From the NCBI RefSeq assembly GCF_051251565.1, contig NZ_JBPOFB010000009.1, positions 1 through 64,000 of the forward strand: a stretch of 64,000 nucleotides of DNA. Reading direction: 5' to 3'. Positions 26,138 to 34,450 of this stretch are shown here, piece by piece. The notes beneath the pieces are model-generated. The model was given only the letters and a program-made list of their open reading frames with translations. It searched no databases and was not told the origin of the DNA. The first letter of the stretch is position 1. Each line of letters begins with the position of its first letter. Both the position numbers and the translations under genes were made by a program. This DNA comes from Marivita sp051251565 (GTDB lineage Bacteria > Pseudomonadota > Alphaproteobacteria > Rhodobacterales > Rhodobacteraceae).

Positions 26138-26992
26138 TCAAAGCCATTGACCCTTGACCATCTGGCGATAAACCTGCCGCAGCCAATTGTCTCCGGTCGC
26201 CTTCAGCTCAAGCCCGCGGCCTGTCAACAGCTTGAAACTGTCTTCGTACCAATCGGTGGACTGATAATTATAGCCAAGGATGGCCCCCGCTGTTTGCGCC
26301 TCGTCTGTTAAACCCAACGACAAATACGCCTCTACAAGACGGTGCAGCGCCTCAGCGGTATGCGTTGTGGTCTGGAAATCCTCAACCACAGAGCGGAACC
26401 GGTTGATCGCCGCCGCATGATGGTCGCGCCGTAGGTAGTAGCGCCCAATCTCCATTTCCTTGGCCGCAAGATGATCAAACGCCAGATCGAACTTGAGCAC
26501 CGAAGACCGCGCATATTCGCTGTCCGGATAGCGTTCGATCACGGTGCGCAACGCCTGCAAGGCCTGAAAAGTCAAACCCTGATCACGGCCCACTTCTTCG
26601 ATCTGGTCATAATAGCTCAGGGCCAAAAGGTACTGCGCGTAGGCCGCATCTTCGTCGGTCGGGTAAAAGTCGATATAACGTTGCGCGGCACCTCGGCTGT
26701 TTTCGTAGTCTTTGTTCTGGTGAAAGGCGAACGCCTGCATGATCACCGCGCGCTTGGCCCATTCTGAATAGGGATAAAGCCGTTCCACCTCGGAAAAGTA
26801 GAACGCCGCATCTTCGGGATCGCTGCGGTCGAGTTCGAATTCGCCACGTTCAAAGATTTGTTGTGCTGTAAAATTCTCAATCGGAACGCCGCCGGGTCCA
26901 AAACCCGGGCGTTCGCCATCGCTGCACGCGGTCAGCGTTACAATCAAGAGCCCCGCTCCGATCACAGCTCTTGCGTATCTGCCCGCTGCCAT
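26138..26992 (-). CDS. bamD: Outer membrane protein assembly factor BamD
   Basis: BamD is the essential lipoprotein of the BAM complex that folds beta-barrel proteins into the outer membrane. The 284-residue product has a lipoprotein signal ending in LTAC (lipidated Cys23) and five TPR-like repeats (AFYFSEVERLYPYSEWA, AQRYIDFYPTDEDAAYA, ALRTVIERYPDSEYARS and so on). Start at 26992 chosen because GAAGGTG precedes it and the signal peptide is then normal length. It lies between lpxC and recN, the usual alphaproteobacterial order. Confidence 0.95.
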   Translation of the reverse strand: MAAGRYARAVIGAGLLIVTLTACSDGERPGFGPGGVPIENFTAQQIFERGEFELDRSDPEDAAFYFSEVERLYPYSEWAKRAVIMQAFAFHQNKDYENSRGAAQRYIDFYPTDEDAAYAQYLLALSYYDQIEEVGRDQGLTFQALQALRTVIERYPDSEYARSSVLKFDLAFDHLAAKEMEIGRYYLRRDHHAAAINRFRSVVEDFQTTTHTAEALHRLVEAYLSLGLTDEAQTAGAILGYNYQSTDWYEDSFKLLTGRGLELKATGDNWLRQVYRQMVKGQWL

Positions 26993-27151
26993 GCCCGTCA
27001 CCTTCGATTCATCGCCGTGGCTATGTGTGCCACTTGTCTGCATCCGGTCCTAGCACATTAAATCCCGAGGCAAAACGCCTTTAGACTCACATACGTTTGA
27101 CCCTGCACCAGACACCTGTCTTTGGCCCATTCATTCGCCCAAACGCAGAAC

Positions 27152-28096
27152 TTATGCAACTGCGGGAATTTCGCACGCCTCAACACCGGCACCGGGCAGA
27201 CGCGCGGCAAGCGCGGTGTTGCACTCTCGGATGCGGTAGCCGTCGGGCGTTGCGAACAATTCACGCAGCAACATGTTCGTGAGCGTATGCCCGGCCTTGT
27301 GGCCTTCGTAATGACCCAACAAAGGCGCACCGGCCAAGGCCAGATCACCCAAGGCGTCCAGCATCTTGTGACGCACCGCTTCGTCGTGATGGCGCAACCC
27401 ACCCGGGGTCAAAACGCTGTCGCCATCCACAACCACCGCATTTTCCATTGTGCCGCCAAGCGCCTTGCCCGCAGCGCGCATCGCCGCAACATCGGCTGCG
27501 CGGCAGAACGTGCGGCTGTCGCACAGTTCACGCACAAAGGTGCCATTGGCCAGATCAAGCGATTTGCTTTGCTTGCCGATGGCCTTGTCCGCAAAATCAA
27601 TGTGGAAATCCATAGTCAGACCACCGCCCGGACCAAGCCGCGCCCAACCTTGTGCCGTATGTACCTCAACCATGCTGAGCACTTCGATCACGCGGATCGG
27701 CGCGGCCAAGCGTTTCACACCCGTGGCAAGAATGCCCCGCACAAAAGGTGCAGCACTGCCATCGAGAACCGGCACTTCAGGACCATCGATCTTGATCAGC
27801 GCATTGTGCACACCGCAGCCAGCAAGGGCTGCCATCACATGTTCGATGGTGGATACCGACACGCCGGCATCGTTCACAATCATAGTGCACAGCGGTGAGT
27901 GTTCGGCAAAGTCATACCGCGCCGGAATGCGGGCATTGCCCAAACGAATATCGGTGCGTTCAAACACGATTCCATGATCGACGGGTGCTGCGCACACCAC
28001 CAAAGCCACAGGAAGGCCGGTGTGCAATCCGACACCCGAGAAACGGACTGTTGACTGAACGGTTGTTTGCAAGGAACCCTCAAGATTTGCGCGCAC
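27152..28096 (-). CDS. lpxC: UDP-3-O-acyl-N-acetylglucosamine deacetylase LpxC
   Basis: LpxC removes acetate from UDP-3-O-acyl-GlcNAc, the committed zinc-dependent step of lipid A synthesis in the cytoplasm. The 314-residue product has VRFSGVGLHTG near the start, zinc ligands in STIEHVMAAL (His86) and VRHKMLDALGDL (His243, Asp247), and the base histidine in GHKAGH (His270). It starts with GTG at 28096, with no better upstream start. Order ftsZ-lpxC-bamD-recN on one strand is conserved in related genomes. Confidence 0.96.
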   Translation of the reverse strand: MRANLEGSLQTTVQSTVRFSGVGLHTGLPVALVVCAAPVDHGIVFERTDIRLGNARIPARYDFAEHSPLCTMIVNDAGVSVSTIEHVMAALAGCGVHNALIKIDGPEVPVLDGSAAPFVRGILATGVKRLAAPIRVIEVLSMVEVHTAQGWARLGPGGGLTMDFHIDFADKAIGKQSKSLDLANGTFVRELCDSRTFCRAADVAAMRAAGKALGGTMENAVVVDGDSVLTPGGLRHHDEAVRHKMLDALGDLALAGAPLLGHYEGHKAGHTLTNMLLRELFATPDGYRIRECNTALAARLPGAGVEACEIPAVA

Positions 28097-28235
28097 GTCC
28101 GAGACGCCCCGCTTCGGAATAGGTGATACGCCCTGACCTATCTGGTCTCAAATCAAAGATTGTAACGGGCTGAAACACGCGCCCGAAACATATCGGCGGA
28201 TTCCCGCCAAAGATGCCAATTCTTTGTTTCAAAAC

Positions 28236-28266
28236 AAAAAACGCCCCCGAAATCGGGGGCGTTTTT
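28236..28266. terminator. Bidirectional intrinsic terminator after ftsZ
   Basis: ACGCCCCCGA-AA-TCGGGGGCGT is a perfect 10-base stem with A-rich and T-rich flanks on both sides (AAAAA before, TTTTT after). In the minus direction it lies 20 bases after the ftsZ stop and ends the division transcript, making lpxC a separate unit. Confidence 0.93.
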
Positions 28267-28285
28267 CAGGAGACTATGCGCGGTT

Positions 28286-29905
28286 TTAGTTGGCTTGACG
28301 GCGCAGAAAGGCGGGAATTTCGATCCGCTCCTGATCTTCGTCGACCTCTTGTGACGGAGCCGGAGCAGGTGCAGCAGCCGCAGAATGGACTGGCGGCTGT
28401 GTGCGGCGCGCGGGTGTTTCGGGTTGCTGGGCATGGCCGGTCATCCGGTTGATCAGCGAATTGATACCGAAACGAGGACGCTCGCTGTCAGCCGGTTCCG
28501 GCTCGACTTGCATGCTGGGGCGGGCACCGGGTGCAGGGCGCGCACGGGATGCAGCAGCCTGCAACCTGGCCAGTGCTTCGGCGCTTGGTGTGCCCGGTGC
28601 AGGCGCACGGGGGGCCACGAATTGTTCGGGGTCCGCTTCAATGCTGTCTTCACGCGGGTTGAATTCGGCAACCTGCGGGCGATACGCGGGCGGCGGCAGA
28701 CCATCATCAGGGGCAGCTTGCTGGCGTGGCTGTTCGCGTTCAAAGATGGTTTCCATTTGCTCTTTGGCGGCCTGACGCTCGGTGTCCATAGACCCAAACA
28801 AGGAAGGCTCTTCGCTGCTGCGTGCTGCAACCTGCTCGGGGGCCTCGCGTTCGATGTTCTGAGCATCTTCAACGCGGGTTGTCTGCGTCAAAGGTGTGGC
28901 CAGAGAGCGCCGCGGCACCGGAAGTTCGGAATGCACGTCGACCGCGTCGATGCCTGTGGCCACAACGCTGACGCGCATCATGCCCTCCATGCTATCATCC
29001 AGCGTGGAGCCAACGATGATATTTGCATCGGTGTCCACTTCCTCGCGGATGCGGTTCGCTGCTTCGTCGAGTTCGAACAGCGTCAGGTCGTGACCGCCGG
29101 TGATGTTGATAAGAACACCCTTTGCGCCGCGCAGGCTGATTTCGTCCAGCAGCGGGTTTGCGATGGCCTTTTCGGCGGCCTGAATGGCGCGATCTTCGCC
29201 CTCGGCCTCGCCTGTGCCCATCATCGCCTTGCCCATCTCGTCCATGACCGCACGAACGTCGGCAAAGTCGAGGTTGATCAGGCCCGGACGCACCATCAGG
29301 TCTGTCACGCCTTTGACACCCTGGTACAGCACGTCATCCGCCATGCTGAACGCTTCGGTGAAAGTGGTTTTCTCATTGGCCAGACGGAACAGGTTCTGGT
29401 TCGGAATGATGATCAGCGTATCCACAACCTTCTGGAGCGCTTCGACACCCTCCTCGGCTTGCTTCATCCGCTTGTTGCCCTCGAACTGGAACGGCTTGGT
29501 GACAACACCGACCGTCAGAACACCAAGCTCTCGGGCCGCTTGTGCGATGATCGGTGCAGCACCCGTCCCGGTGCCGCCCCCCATGCCAGCCGTGATAAAG
29601 CACATGTGTGCACCGGCCAGATGATCGACGATCTGTTCGATGCTTTCTTCAGCGGCGGCTGCACCAACCGTGGCTCGGGCGCCCGCGCCCAACCCTTCGG
29701 TGACCTTGACCCCAAGCTGGATGCGGCTGGTCGAACGGCTTTGCTGAAGCGCCTGAGCGTCTGTGTTGGCCACTACAAAGTCGACGCCCTCAAGGGACTT
29801 GTCGATCATGTTGTTGACCGCATTGCCGCCAGCACCACCAACACCGAACACGGTGATGCGGGGTTTCAATTCTTCCTGTCCGGGCACCGAAAGGTTCAAA
29901 GTCAT
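28286..29905 (-). CDS. ftsZ: Cell division protein FtsZ
   Basis: FtsZ is the tubulin-like GTPase that forms the division ring. The 539-residue protein has the GTP-binding region with GVGGAGGNAVNNM near 21-33, the tubulin signature GGGTGTG at 109-115 and the T7 loop NLDFADVRAVM. After the globular part (about 315) comes a long linker rich in Pro, Ala, Glu and Arg, then the conserved tail IPAFLRRQ that binds FtsA and other partners; long linkers are usual in alphaproteobacteria. Start at 29905 matches family N-termini. Unusually, ftsA is not directly upstream: a two-gene cassette lies between. Confidence 0.98.
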   Translation of the reverse strand: MTLNLSVPGQEELKPRITVFGVGGAGGNAVNNMIDKSLEGVDFVVANTDAQALQQSRSTSRIQLGVKVTEGLGAGARATVGAAAAEESIEQIVDHLAGAHMCFITAGMGGGTGTGAAPIIAQAARELGVLTVGVVTKPFQFEGNKRMKQAEEGVEALQKVVDTLIIIPNQNLFRLANEKTTFTEAFSMADDVLYQGVKGVTDLMVRPGLINLDFADVRAVMDEMGKAMMGTGEAEGEDRAIQAAEKAIANPLLDEISLRGAKGVLINITGGHDLTLFELDEAANRIREEVDTDANIIVGSTLDDSMEGMMRVSVVATGIDAVDVHSELPVPRRSLATPLTQTTRVEDAQNIEREAPEQVAARSSEEPSLFGSMDTERQAAKEQMETIFEREQPRQQAAPDDGLPPPAYRPQVAEFNPREDSIEADPEQFVAPRAPAPGTPSAEALARLQAAASRARPAPGARPSMQVEPEPADSERPRFGINSLINRMTGHAQQPETPARRTQPPVHSAAAAPAPAPSQEVDEDQERIEIPAFLRRQAN

Positions 29906-30334
29906 GTGTTTGTCCGCCTGCTGTCTCAGCCCCGTTCGGGACGTTTTCTGCACCGATTCCTACTAGTATTATCGTCCAGAGGCGCGAACGTCACGCAAAA
30001 AACATGGTTTCGCCCCCAAATATGGGCCAAAACTGTCGGAAGATCGCGGAATTTCGCCAAGTTGTCGATATATAGCGGATAAAGCTCATCTAGCCACAAG
30101 GCGACGGGAATCACCCCGCGCAAAGCGGGGAGTTGAATTTATTCATGTTTATGACCTGCTCGGGTCTGCCTTTACTTTTTGGAACACTACCACATACGCA
30201 GTCACCAATCCAGAGAGGACTGGGTCGGACAAGCTGATTCCAGCGCCCCGGATGAAACGGTAAAACCGGACCACTGCCAGTGCGCGATTGCGCCATTGAC
30301 ACCGCTCCGCCTATAAATCCCGCAGGAGGAGAAA
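29906..30334. other. 429-base gene-free region between ftsZ and the LuxR-type regulator
   Basis: This divergent region must hold the ftsZ promoter and the promoter of the regulator at 30335. Visible structures are a 6-base stem CCCCGC-GCAAA-GCGGGG at 30114-30130 without a T run, and the short inverted repeat CACTG-C-CAGTG at 30272-30282. No TTAA-N7-TTAA site is present. The regulator is preceded by AGGAGGAGAAA, a very strong ribosome binding site. No further gene or repeat was recognised. Confidence 0.6.
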
Positions 30335-31567
30335 ATGCTCAGAGCAATCATCGCTGCTGTGTGCCTGACCGTATCGGGCACAGGAGCCTGCCTTGCGCAA
30401 CCTGCGGGGTCGCAGGCGCGCATTGGTGTGCTTGCTTATCTGGGCTACGAAGACGCATTGGTGCGCTGGCACGGGCTCAAGCGGTATCTAGATGCTGCCA
30501 TCCCACTCTACGAATTCGAATTGGTCCCGATGACGCTCGCATCCGCGTCCTCGCAGATCTCGCGTGGGCAGGTTGATTTCGTCCTCACAAATCCGGGCCA
30601 TTTTGTGGATCTCACCCACGATCACGCCATGAGCGTGCTGGCCACCCGCAATGTGCAACGCAGCGATGGCACCTATTCCAGCGAATTCGGCAGCCTGATC
30701 ATTGCTCGCGCCGGCTCTGGTATCGCCGAGCTGAAAGATGCGCGCGACCGAACTGTCGTCGCCGTCGACAAAATGGCGTTTGGCGGTTTTCAACTTGCAT
30801 GGCGCGAATTTGACAATGCACAGATCAACCTGTTCACCGACACAAGATCGCTCGATTTTGTGGGGTTCCCTATGGACGGCGTCATTGACCGCGTCGCCAC
30901 CGGACAAGCTGATATCGGGATCATCCGCAGCGGATTGATGGAGCGGGTTCTGGCCGAAGGGACCTATGCGAAAGATGATTTTGTCTATCTCAACACCAAC
31001 GTCACCTTCACGCATGATGACATGACAAGCACGCGGCTTTACCCCGAATGGCCGTTTGCCGCGTTGGCGGCCGTCGATGCCGACCTGCGGGATGCCGTAG
31101 CACTTGCCCTGCTCCAGTCCAAGACCGCGCCGCTTGCCCAAGATATGCGGTTGCGCAATTTCTGGTCCTCTCCCGTTTCCTATACAACGGCAACCGACTT
31201 GAAACACGCGTTTGAGCACCGTGTCGAAACGCGATCCATCTGGCAGACGATGACAGGCATTATCCCCCTGCTGGCCTTGGTTGCAACGGGGGTCGCCGCA
31301 TTGGGACTGCTGTTGTACCGTCAGGTTCGAGGCCGCGCGGACGAAGACGCATCGCTTGATCTCAGTGCACCAGACACCGACAAGACACGCCCCATCCTGA
31401 CCAAGCGCGAACACCAGATCCTCGATTACATCGCGCAGGGATATTCGTCGAAAGAGATTGCCCAAAAGCTCAAGATCAGTCCCAAAACAGTCGAGTTTCA
31501 CCGCGCCAACCTACTCAAGAAGTTTGACGCACGCTCTTCGACCCAGCTTGTCGCGCTGGCGACCTGA
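30335..31567 (+). CDS. Membrane one-component regulator: periplasmic PhnD-like sensor, one membrane helix, LuxR-type HTH
   Basis: A 410-residue protein of unusual build. Residues 1-22 look like a signal sequence or anchor. Residues about 27-300 form a PhnD/transferrin-fold binding domain like those in phosphonate-binding proteins and in the TtrS tetrathionate sensor (RIGVLAYLGYEDALVRWHGL, DFVLTNPGHFVDL). A single membrane helix lies at about 307-328, then an acidic linker and a LuxR/GerE helix-turn-helix at 354-408 (LTKREHQILDYIAQGYSSKE, ISPKTVEFHRANLLKKF). There is no kinase or receiver domain, so a periplasmic ligand could act directly on a membrane-tethered DNA-binding domain. The likely target is the DsrE gene 137 bases downstream. 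The ligand is unknown; a sulfur compound is only suggested by TtrS and DsrE. Confidence 0.82.
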   Translation: MLRAIIAAVCLTVSGTGACLAQPAGSQARIGVLAYLGYEDALVRWHGLKRYLDAAIPLYEFELVPMTLASASSQISRGQVDFVLTNPGHFVDLTHDHAMSVLATRNVQRSDGTYSSEFGSLIIARAGSGIAELKDARDRTVVAVDKMAFGGFQLAWREFDNAQINLFTDTRSLDFVGFPMDGVIDRVATGQADIGIIRSGLMERVLAEGTYAKDDFVYLNTNVTFTHDDMTSTRLYPEWPFAALAAVDADLRDAVALALLQSKTAPLAQDMRLRNFWSSPVSYTTATDLKHAFEHRVETRSIWQTMTGIIPLLALVATGVAALGLLLYRQVRGRADEDASLDLSAPDTDKTRPILTKREHQILDYIAQGYSSKEIAQKLKISPKTVEFHRANLLKKFDARSSTQLVALAT

Positions 31568-31633
31568 GGCAGCGCACCCTAGGCATCTCCCCGGTCTGCT
31601 TGCGCCCAAACCCGTGGTTCTCCCGAGGTGTTC

Positions 31634-31656
31634 TTGTGGGCCCCACCATGCCACAA
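31634..31656. promoter_or_regulatory. Candidate operator before dsrE-like gene
   Basis: TTGTGG-N11-CCACAA is a perfect 6-base inverted repeat with centres 17 bases apart, with GTGGG-C-CCCAC nested inside. It lies 48 bases before the DsrE start, downstream of the LuxR-type regulator, and the spacing suits a dimeric regulator. It is the best candidate binding site for that regulator, by position only. Confidence 0.42.
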
Positions 31657-31704
31657 TGGACTGCGGGCGGCAGAATGCAGCCCAAGAAAGTCTGGGAGGA
31701 CCAC

Positions 31705-32169
31705 ATGAAGCATCTGACATCACTGGTACTGGCCTGCGCTGTTGCCATGTTCGGCATCTTTGCCGCAACCACCGACGCCGACGCGCAAGAGCGGTATGGC
31801 AAGCAAAAGGTTGTCTACCATATCAATTATGACGGTGGCGAAGACGACCGCGCCTATCGTGGCGCGCTGCGCAATATGCAAAACCACATCAACGCCGTGG
31901 GTGCCGAAAACATGGACATCAAGCTGGTCCTGCACGGCAACGGGCTTGGCGTTCTGTCGGCCGCGATGAGCAACGAGGCACTGCAAGGTCAGGTGCTTGA
32001 ACTCAAGGGTCAGAACGTGGCGATCCATGTCTGCAACAACACGCTCCAGGGACGCAAGATTTCCTATGAGAACGATCTGTTTGATGTGTTCGAGGAAGAT
32101 ATCGTGCCAAGCGGCGTGGCAGAGCTGTCGCATCTGCAAATGCAGGGCTACACCTACATCAAGCCATAA
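31705..32169 (+). CDS. Secreted DsrE-family protein
   Basis: A 154-residue protein with a Sec signal peptide (MKHLTSLVLACAVAMFGIFA, cleaved near ADAQ) and a DsrE/TusD-like alpha/beta domain: VVYHINYDGGEDDRAYRGAL, then IKLVLHGNGLGVL and VAIHVCNNTL. The mature protein keeps one cysteine, Cys110, at the position where DsrE/TusD carriers hold the persulfide. Cytoplasmic DsrE proteins relay sulfur; exported forms are less well known and may bind or transfer sulfur in the periplasm. Start follows GGGAGGACC. It is paired with the PhnD-LuxR regulator in the gap between ftsA and ftsZ. Confidence 0.84.
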   Translation: MKHLTSLVLACAVAMFGIFAATTDADAQERYGKQKVVYHINYDGGEDDRAYRGALRNMQNHINAVGAENMDIKLVLHGNGLGVLSAAMSNEALQGQVLELKGQNVAIHVCNNTLQGRKISYENDLFDVFEEDIVPSGVAELSHLQMQGYTYIKP

Positions 32170-32175
32170 AGCCAA

Positions 32176-32213
32176 AGCCAGGTCGGACAGCGTTGTCAGA
32201 CCTGGCTTGCTTT
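32176..32213 (+). terminator. Terminator after dsrE-like gene
   Basis: AGCCAGGTC pairs with GACCTGGCT (9 bases); the loop can fold further (GACA/TGTC). Downstream is TGCTTT, a short T run. It begins seven bases after the DsrE stop and ends this plus-strand cassette before the convergent ftsA. Confidence 0.78.
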
Positions 32214-32243
32214 ACATCAAGAGGTTGATCCGTCGACCGGGTC

Positions 32244-33578
32244 TTACCAATTGTCGCGGAACCATTTGACCGCACGCTTGAGCGACCGTGCCGGATAGCG
32301 GTCTACAGGGATTTCGAAATCCCACCATTCGTCCTGCGGATGCGCCGCAAACAGGCACAGGCCAACGGCACTGGCAAATCCCGGCCCGGTCGCCGCCTGT
32401 GGCAAGCCGTGCACGCGCATCGGGCGCCCCAAGCGCACTTGCTGGCCCAGAATCTTGGTCGCCAATCCATCCAGTCCGGGGATCTGGCTTGCGCCACCGG
32501 TCAGCACGATCTGTTGGCTGGGCAGGTGTTCGAACCCGGCGGCATCCAACCGCGCCCGCACCTCTTCGAGGATTTCTTCGACCCTTGGGCGCATGATCCC
32601 GATCAGTTCCGCACGACTGACGGACCGGCGGTCATGGTGCCAATCGCCGGTATCGCCGCCAATTTCGATCATGTCGCGGTCATCCATACCCGTGGCCACC
32701 ACGCCACCATGAAAGGTTTTGATCCGTTCGGCCACGGCCATCGGAACCTGTAACCCCATAGAGATATCGCTGGTCACATGATCGCCGCCCATGCGCACAG
32801 CATCGGCATAAATCATGTGCTTCTTCATGAAGATGGACAGCCCGGTTGATCCGCCACCCATGTCGATGCAGGCGGCGCCCAGTTCCTGTTCGTCCTCGAC
32901 CAGCGCCGACACACCCGACACATAGGCCGAGCTGGCAATCCCCGCGAGTTCAAGATCACAACGCTTCATGCAATGGGCGAGGTTCTGAACCGCCATCGCA
33001 TCCACTGTCAGCATGTGCATATCCGTGGCAAGTTCCTGACCAATCTGCCCGCGCGGGTCGATCAAGCCGCTGCGATGATCCAGCGCAAAATTCACCGGCT
33101 GCGCGTGCAGCACTTCGCGGCCATGCCCGTAATCCGGCACATCGCAGGCGGACAGCACGCGCGCGACATCCTGTTCATCGACCGTCGTGCCCGCGACCTC
33201 GACCCGCCCCGCAAGGCCATAGCTGCGTGGATCTGCACCAGCAAAGCTTGCGATCACGTGATCCACACGGATTTGCGCCATCTTCTGGGCGGCTTGGACA
33301 GCGGTGCGAATGGCACGTTCGGTTTCGCCCATGGAATCGATTTCACCAAAGCGCACACCGCGTGACCGCGTCGTCGCGGCACCGATCACCCGAAAGCCGG
33401 ACTGCCCCGCGAGCGAGCCAATCGAGTCGCTCTCGATGCCCCGGTCTGTTCCATCAAACCGCAACACCAGACAGGCAATCTTGGAACTGCCGATGTCGAG
33501 AATGGCAATCACTCCTCGCTGCATCGCTGCTCGACGTATATTCCGCATTGCCCGTTGAGACTCGTAAAGCTCGATCAT
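32244..33578 (-). CDS. ftsA: Cell division protein FtsA
   Basis: FtsA is the actin-like ATPase that tethers FtsZ to the membrane and recruits division proteins. The 444-residue product has the actin-fold phosphate loop VIAILDIGSSKIACLV, the 1C domain region, the second phosphate loop in GAACIDMGGGSTGLSI and the adenosine motif IVLTGGASQIPGL. The C-terminus ends in an amphipathic stretch (LKRAVKWFRDNW) typical of its membrane anchor. Its ATG overlaps the ftsQ stop (ATGA). FtsZ lies beyond an inserted plus-strand cassette. Confidence 0.97.
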   Translation of the reverse strand: MIELYESQRAMRNIRRAAMQRGVIAILDIGSSKIACLVLRFDGTDRGIESDSIGSLAGQSGFRVIGAATTRSRGVRFGEIDSMGETERAIRTAVQAAQKMAQIRVDHVIASFAGADPRSYGLAGRVEVAGTTVDEQDVARVLSACDVPDYGHGREVLHAQPVNFALDHRSGLIDPRGQIGQELATDMHMLTVDAMAVQNLAHCMKRCDLELAGIASSAYVSGVSALVEDEQELGAACIDMGGGSTGLSIFMKKHMIYADAVRMGGDHVTSDISMGLQVPMAVAERIKTFHGGVVATGMDDRDMIEIGGDTGDWHHDRRSVSRAELIGIMRPRVEEILEEVRARLDAAGFEHLPSQQIVLTGGASQIPGLDGLATKILGQQVRLGRPMRVHGLPQAATGPGFASAVGLCLFAAHPQDEWWDFEIPVDRYPARSLKRAVKWFRDNW

Positions 33579-34450
33579 TCCGCTGCTTCCCCTGCTTCGA
33601 TCGCACGGATACGCACCAACTCGCGCACCGCTCCGTCTGTCATTCTAAGTGTGGGCCGGTTCGGCAACCGAAGATCGATTGCAACAAGATCCCGCTCCAG
33701 CATGTCGACCGCCTGATCCATCGCGATCACGCGCTCCAGTGCCTGTATCGCATCCGCCTCAGGCAGAAGAATACGTTGATCCCGGTCCAGCACCACATCC
33801 CAGCGCCGTTCCCCCATCCGCACCAAGCCACGCAACCGCGCGGCCAAAGGCTCTGCCGCTGACACAAGGTCAAGCGCTTCGGTGACGCGGGTATTTGCCC
33901 CGTCCCCGACGATCAGGGGCAGTTCCGGCCAATCTGCCCGCACAAAGGCAGGCCCGACCAGAACACCCTCATTGTCCAAAAGCTGCAATCCGCGATCATT
34001 GCGCCACAGCACGACCGGCATGCGTTCGACCACATCCACCTGCAAGACATTGCCCTGCCGCACATAAAGCCGTGCTGATTTCACCGGATCAAGCGAAACA
34101 ACCGTTTCGCGCATCGCCTCAAGATCCAGATCAAACGAACTGACCGGAAAATCCAAAGGCAACATCTGACGGATGCCTTCAGCCACCAGATCAGTGGCCC
34201 CATCAACTGCCATCATGTTGACCATGAATTCAGGACGGCTTTCCACCTGGGCCCGCAGATCTGCAAAGGTGTCAACGATCTTCATCCGGTTGTCGTCAAC
34301 CGACAGCCACCATGTCGCCAGCGAAAAGGTCAAAAGACAGGGCAGCCCGAACCGCAGCAGCACCCGAAACAGCGGCGTCAGCATGAGCCGCTCCATCCGG
34401 TACTTCAACCGTGACGGCGCGGGGTCGGGGCGCGGGGTCATCTGTGACAT
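33575..34450 (-). CDS. ftsQ: Cell division protein FtsQ
   Basis: FtsQ is a bitopic inner-membrane protein that links early and late division proteins through its periplasmic domain. The 291-residue product has one membrane helix at about 31-50 (LLRFGLPCLLTFSLATWWLS), then a POTRA domain (VSSFDLDLEAMRETVVSLDPVKSARL) and the FtsQ beta domain. Start at 34450, which overlaps the end of ddl by 13 bases. It is coupled to ftsA by an ATGA overlap. Confidence 0.94.
   Translation of the reverse strand: MSQMTPRPDPAPSRLKYRMERLMLTPLFRVLLRFGLPCLLTFSLATWWLSVDDNRMKIVDTFADLRAQVESRPEFMVNMMAVDGATDLVAEGIRQMLPLDFPVSSFDLDLEAMRETVVSLDPVKSARLYVRQGNVLQVDVVERMPVVLWRNDRGLQLLDNEGVLVGPAFVRADWPELPLIVGDGANTRVTEALDLVSAAEPLAARLRGLVRMGERRWDVVLDRDQRILLPEADAIQALERVIAMDQAVDMLERDLVAIDLRLPNRPTLRMTDGAVRELVRIRAIEAGEAAE

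Noticed and set aside
28385..30082. Plus-strand open frame of 565 codons across ftsZ
   Set aside because: It is antisense to ftsZ and runs beyond its start without any recognisable domain.
30114..30130. CCCCGC-GCAAA-GCGGGG as a terminator
   Set aside because: A good stem, but neither strand has a T run and no gene ends beside it; it lies in a divergent promoter region.
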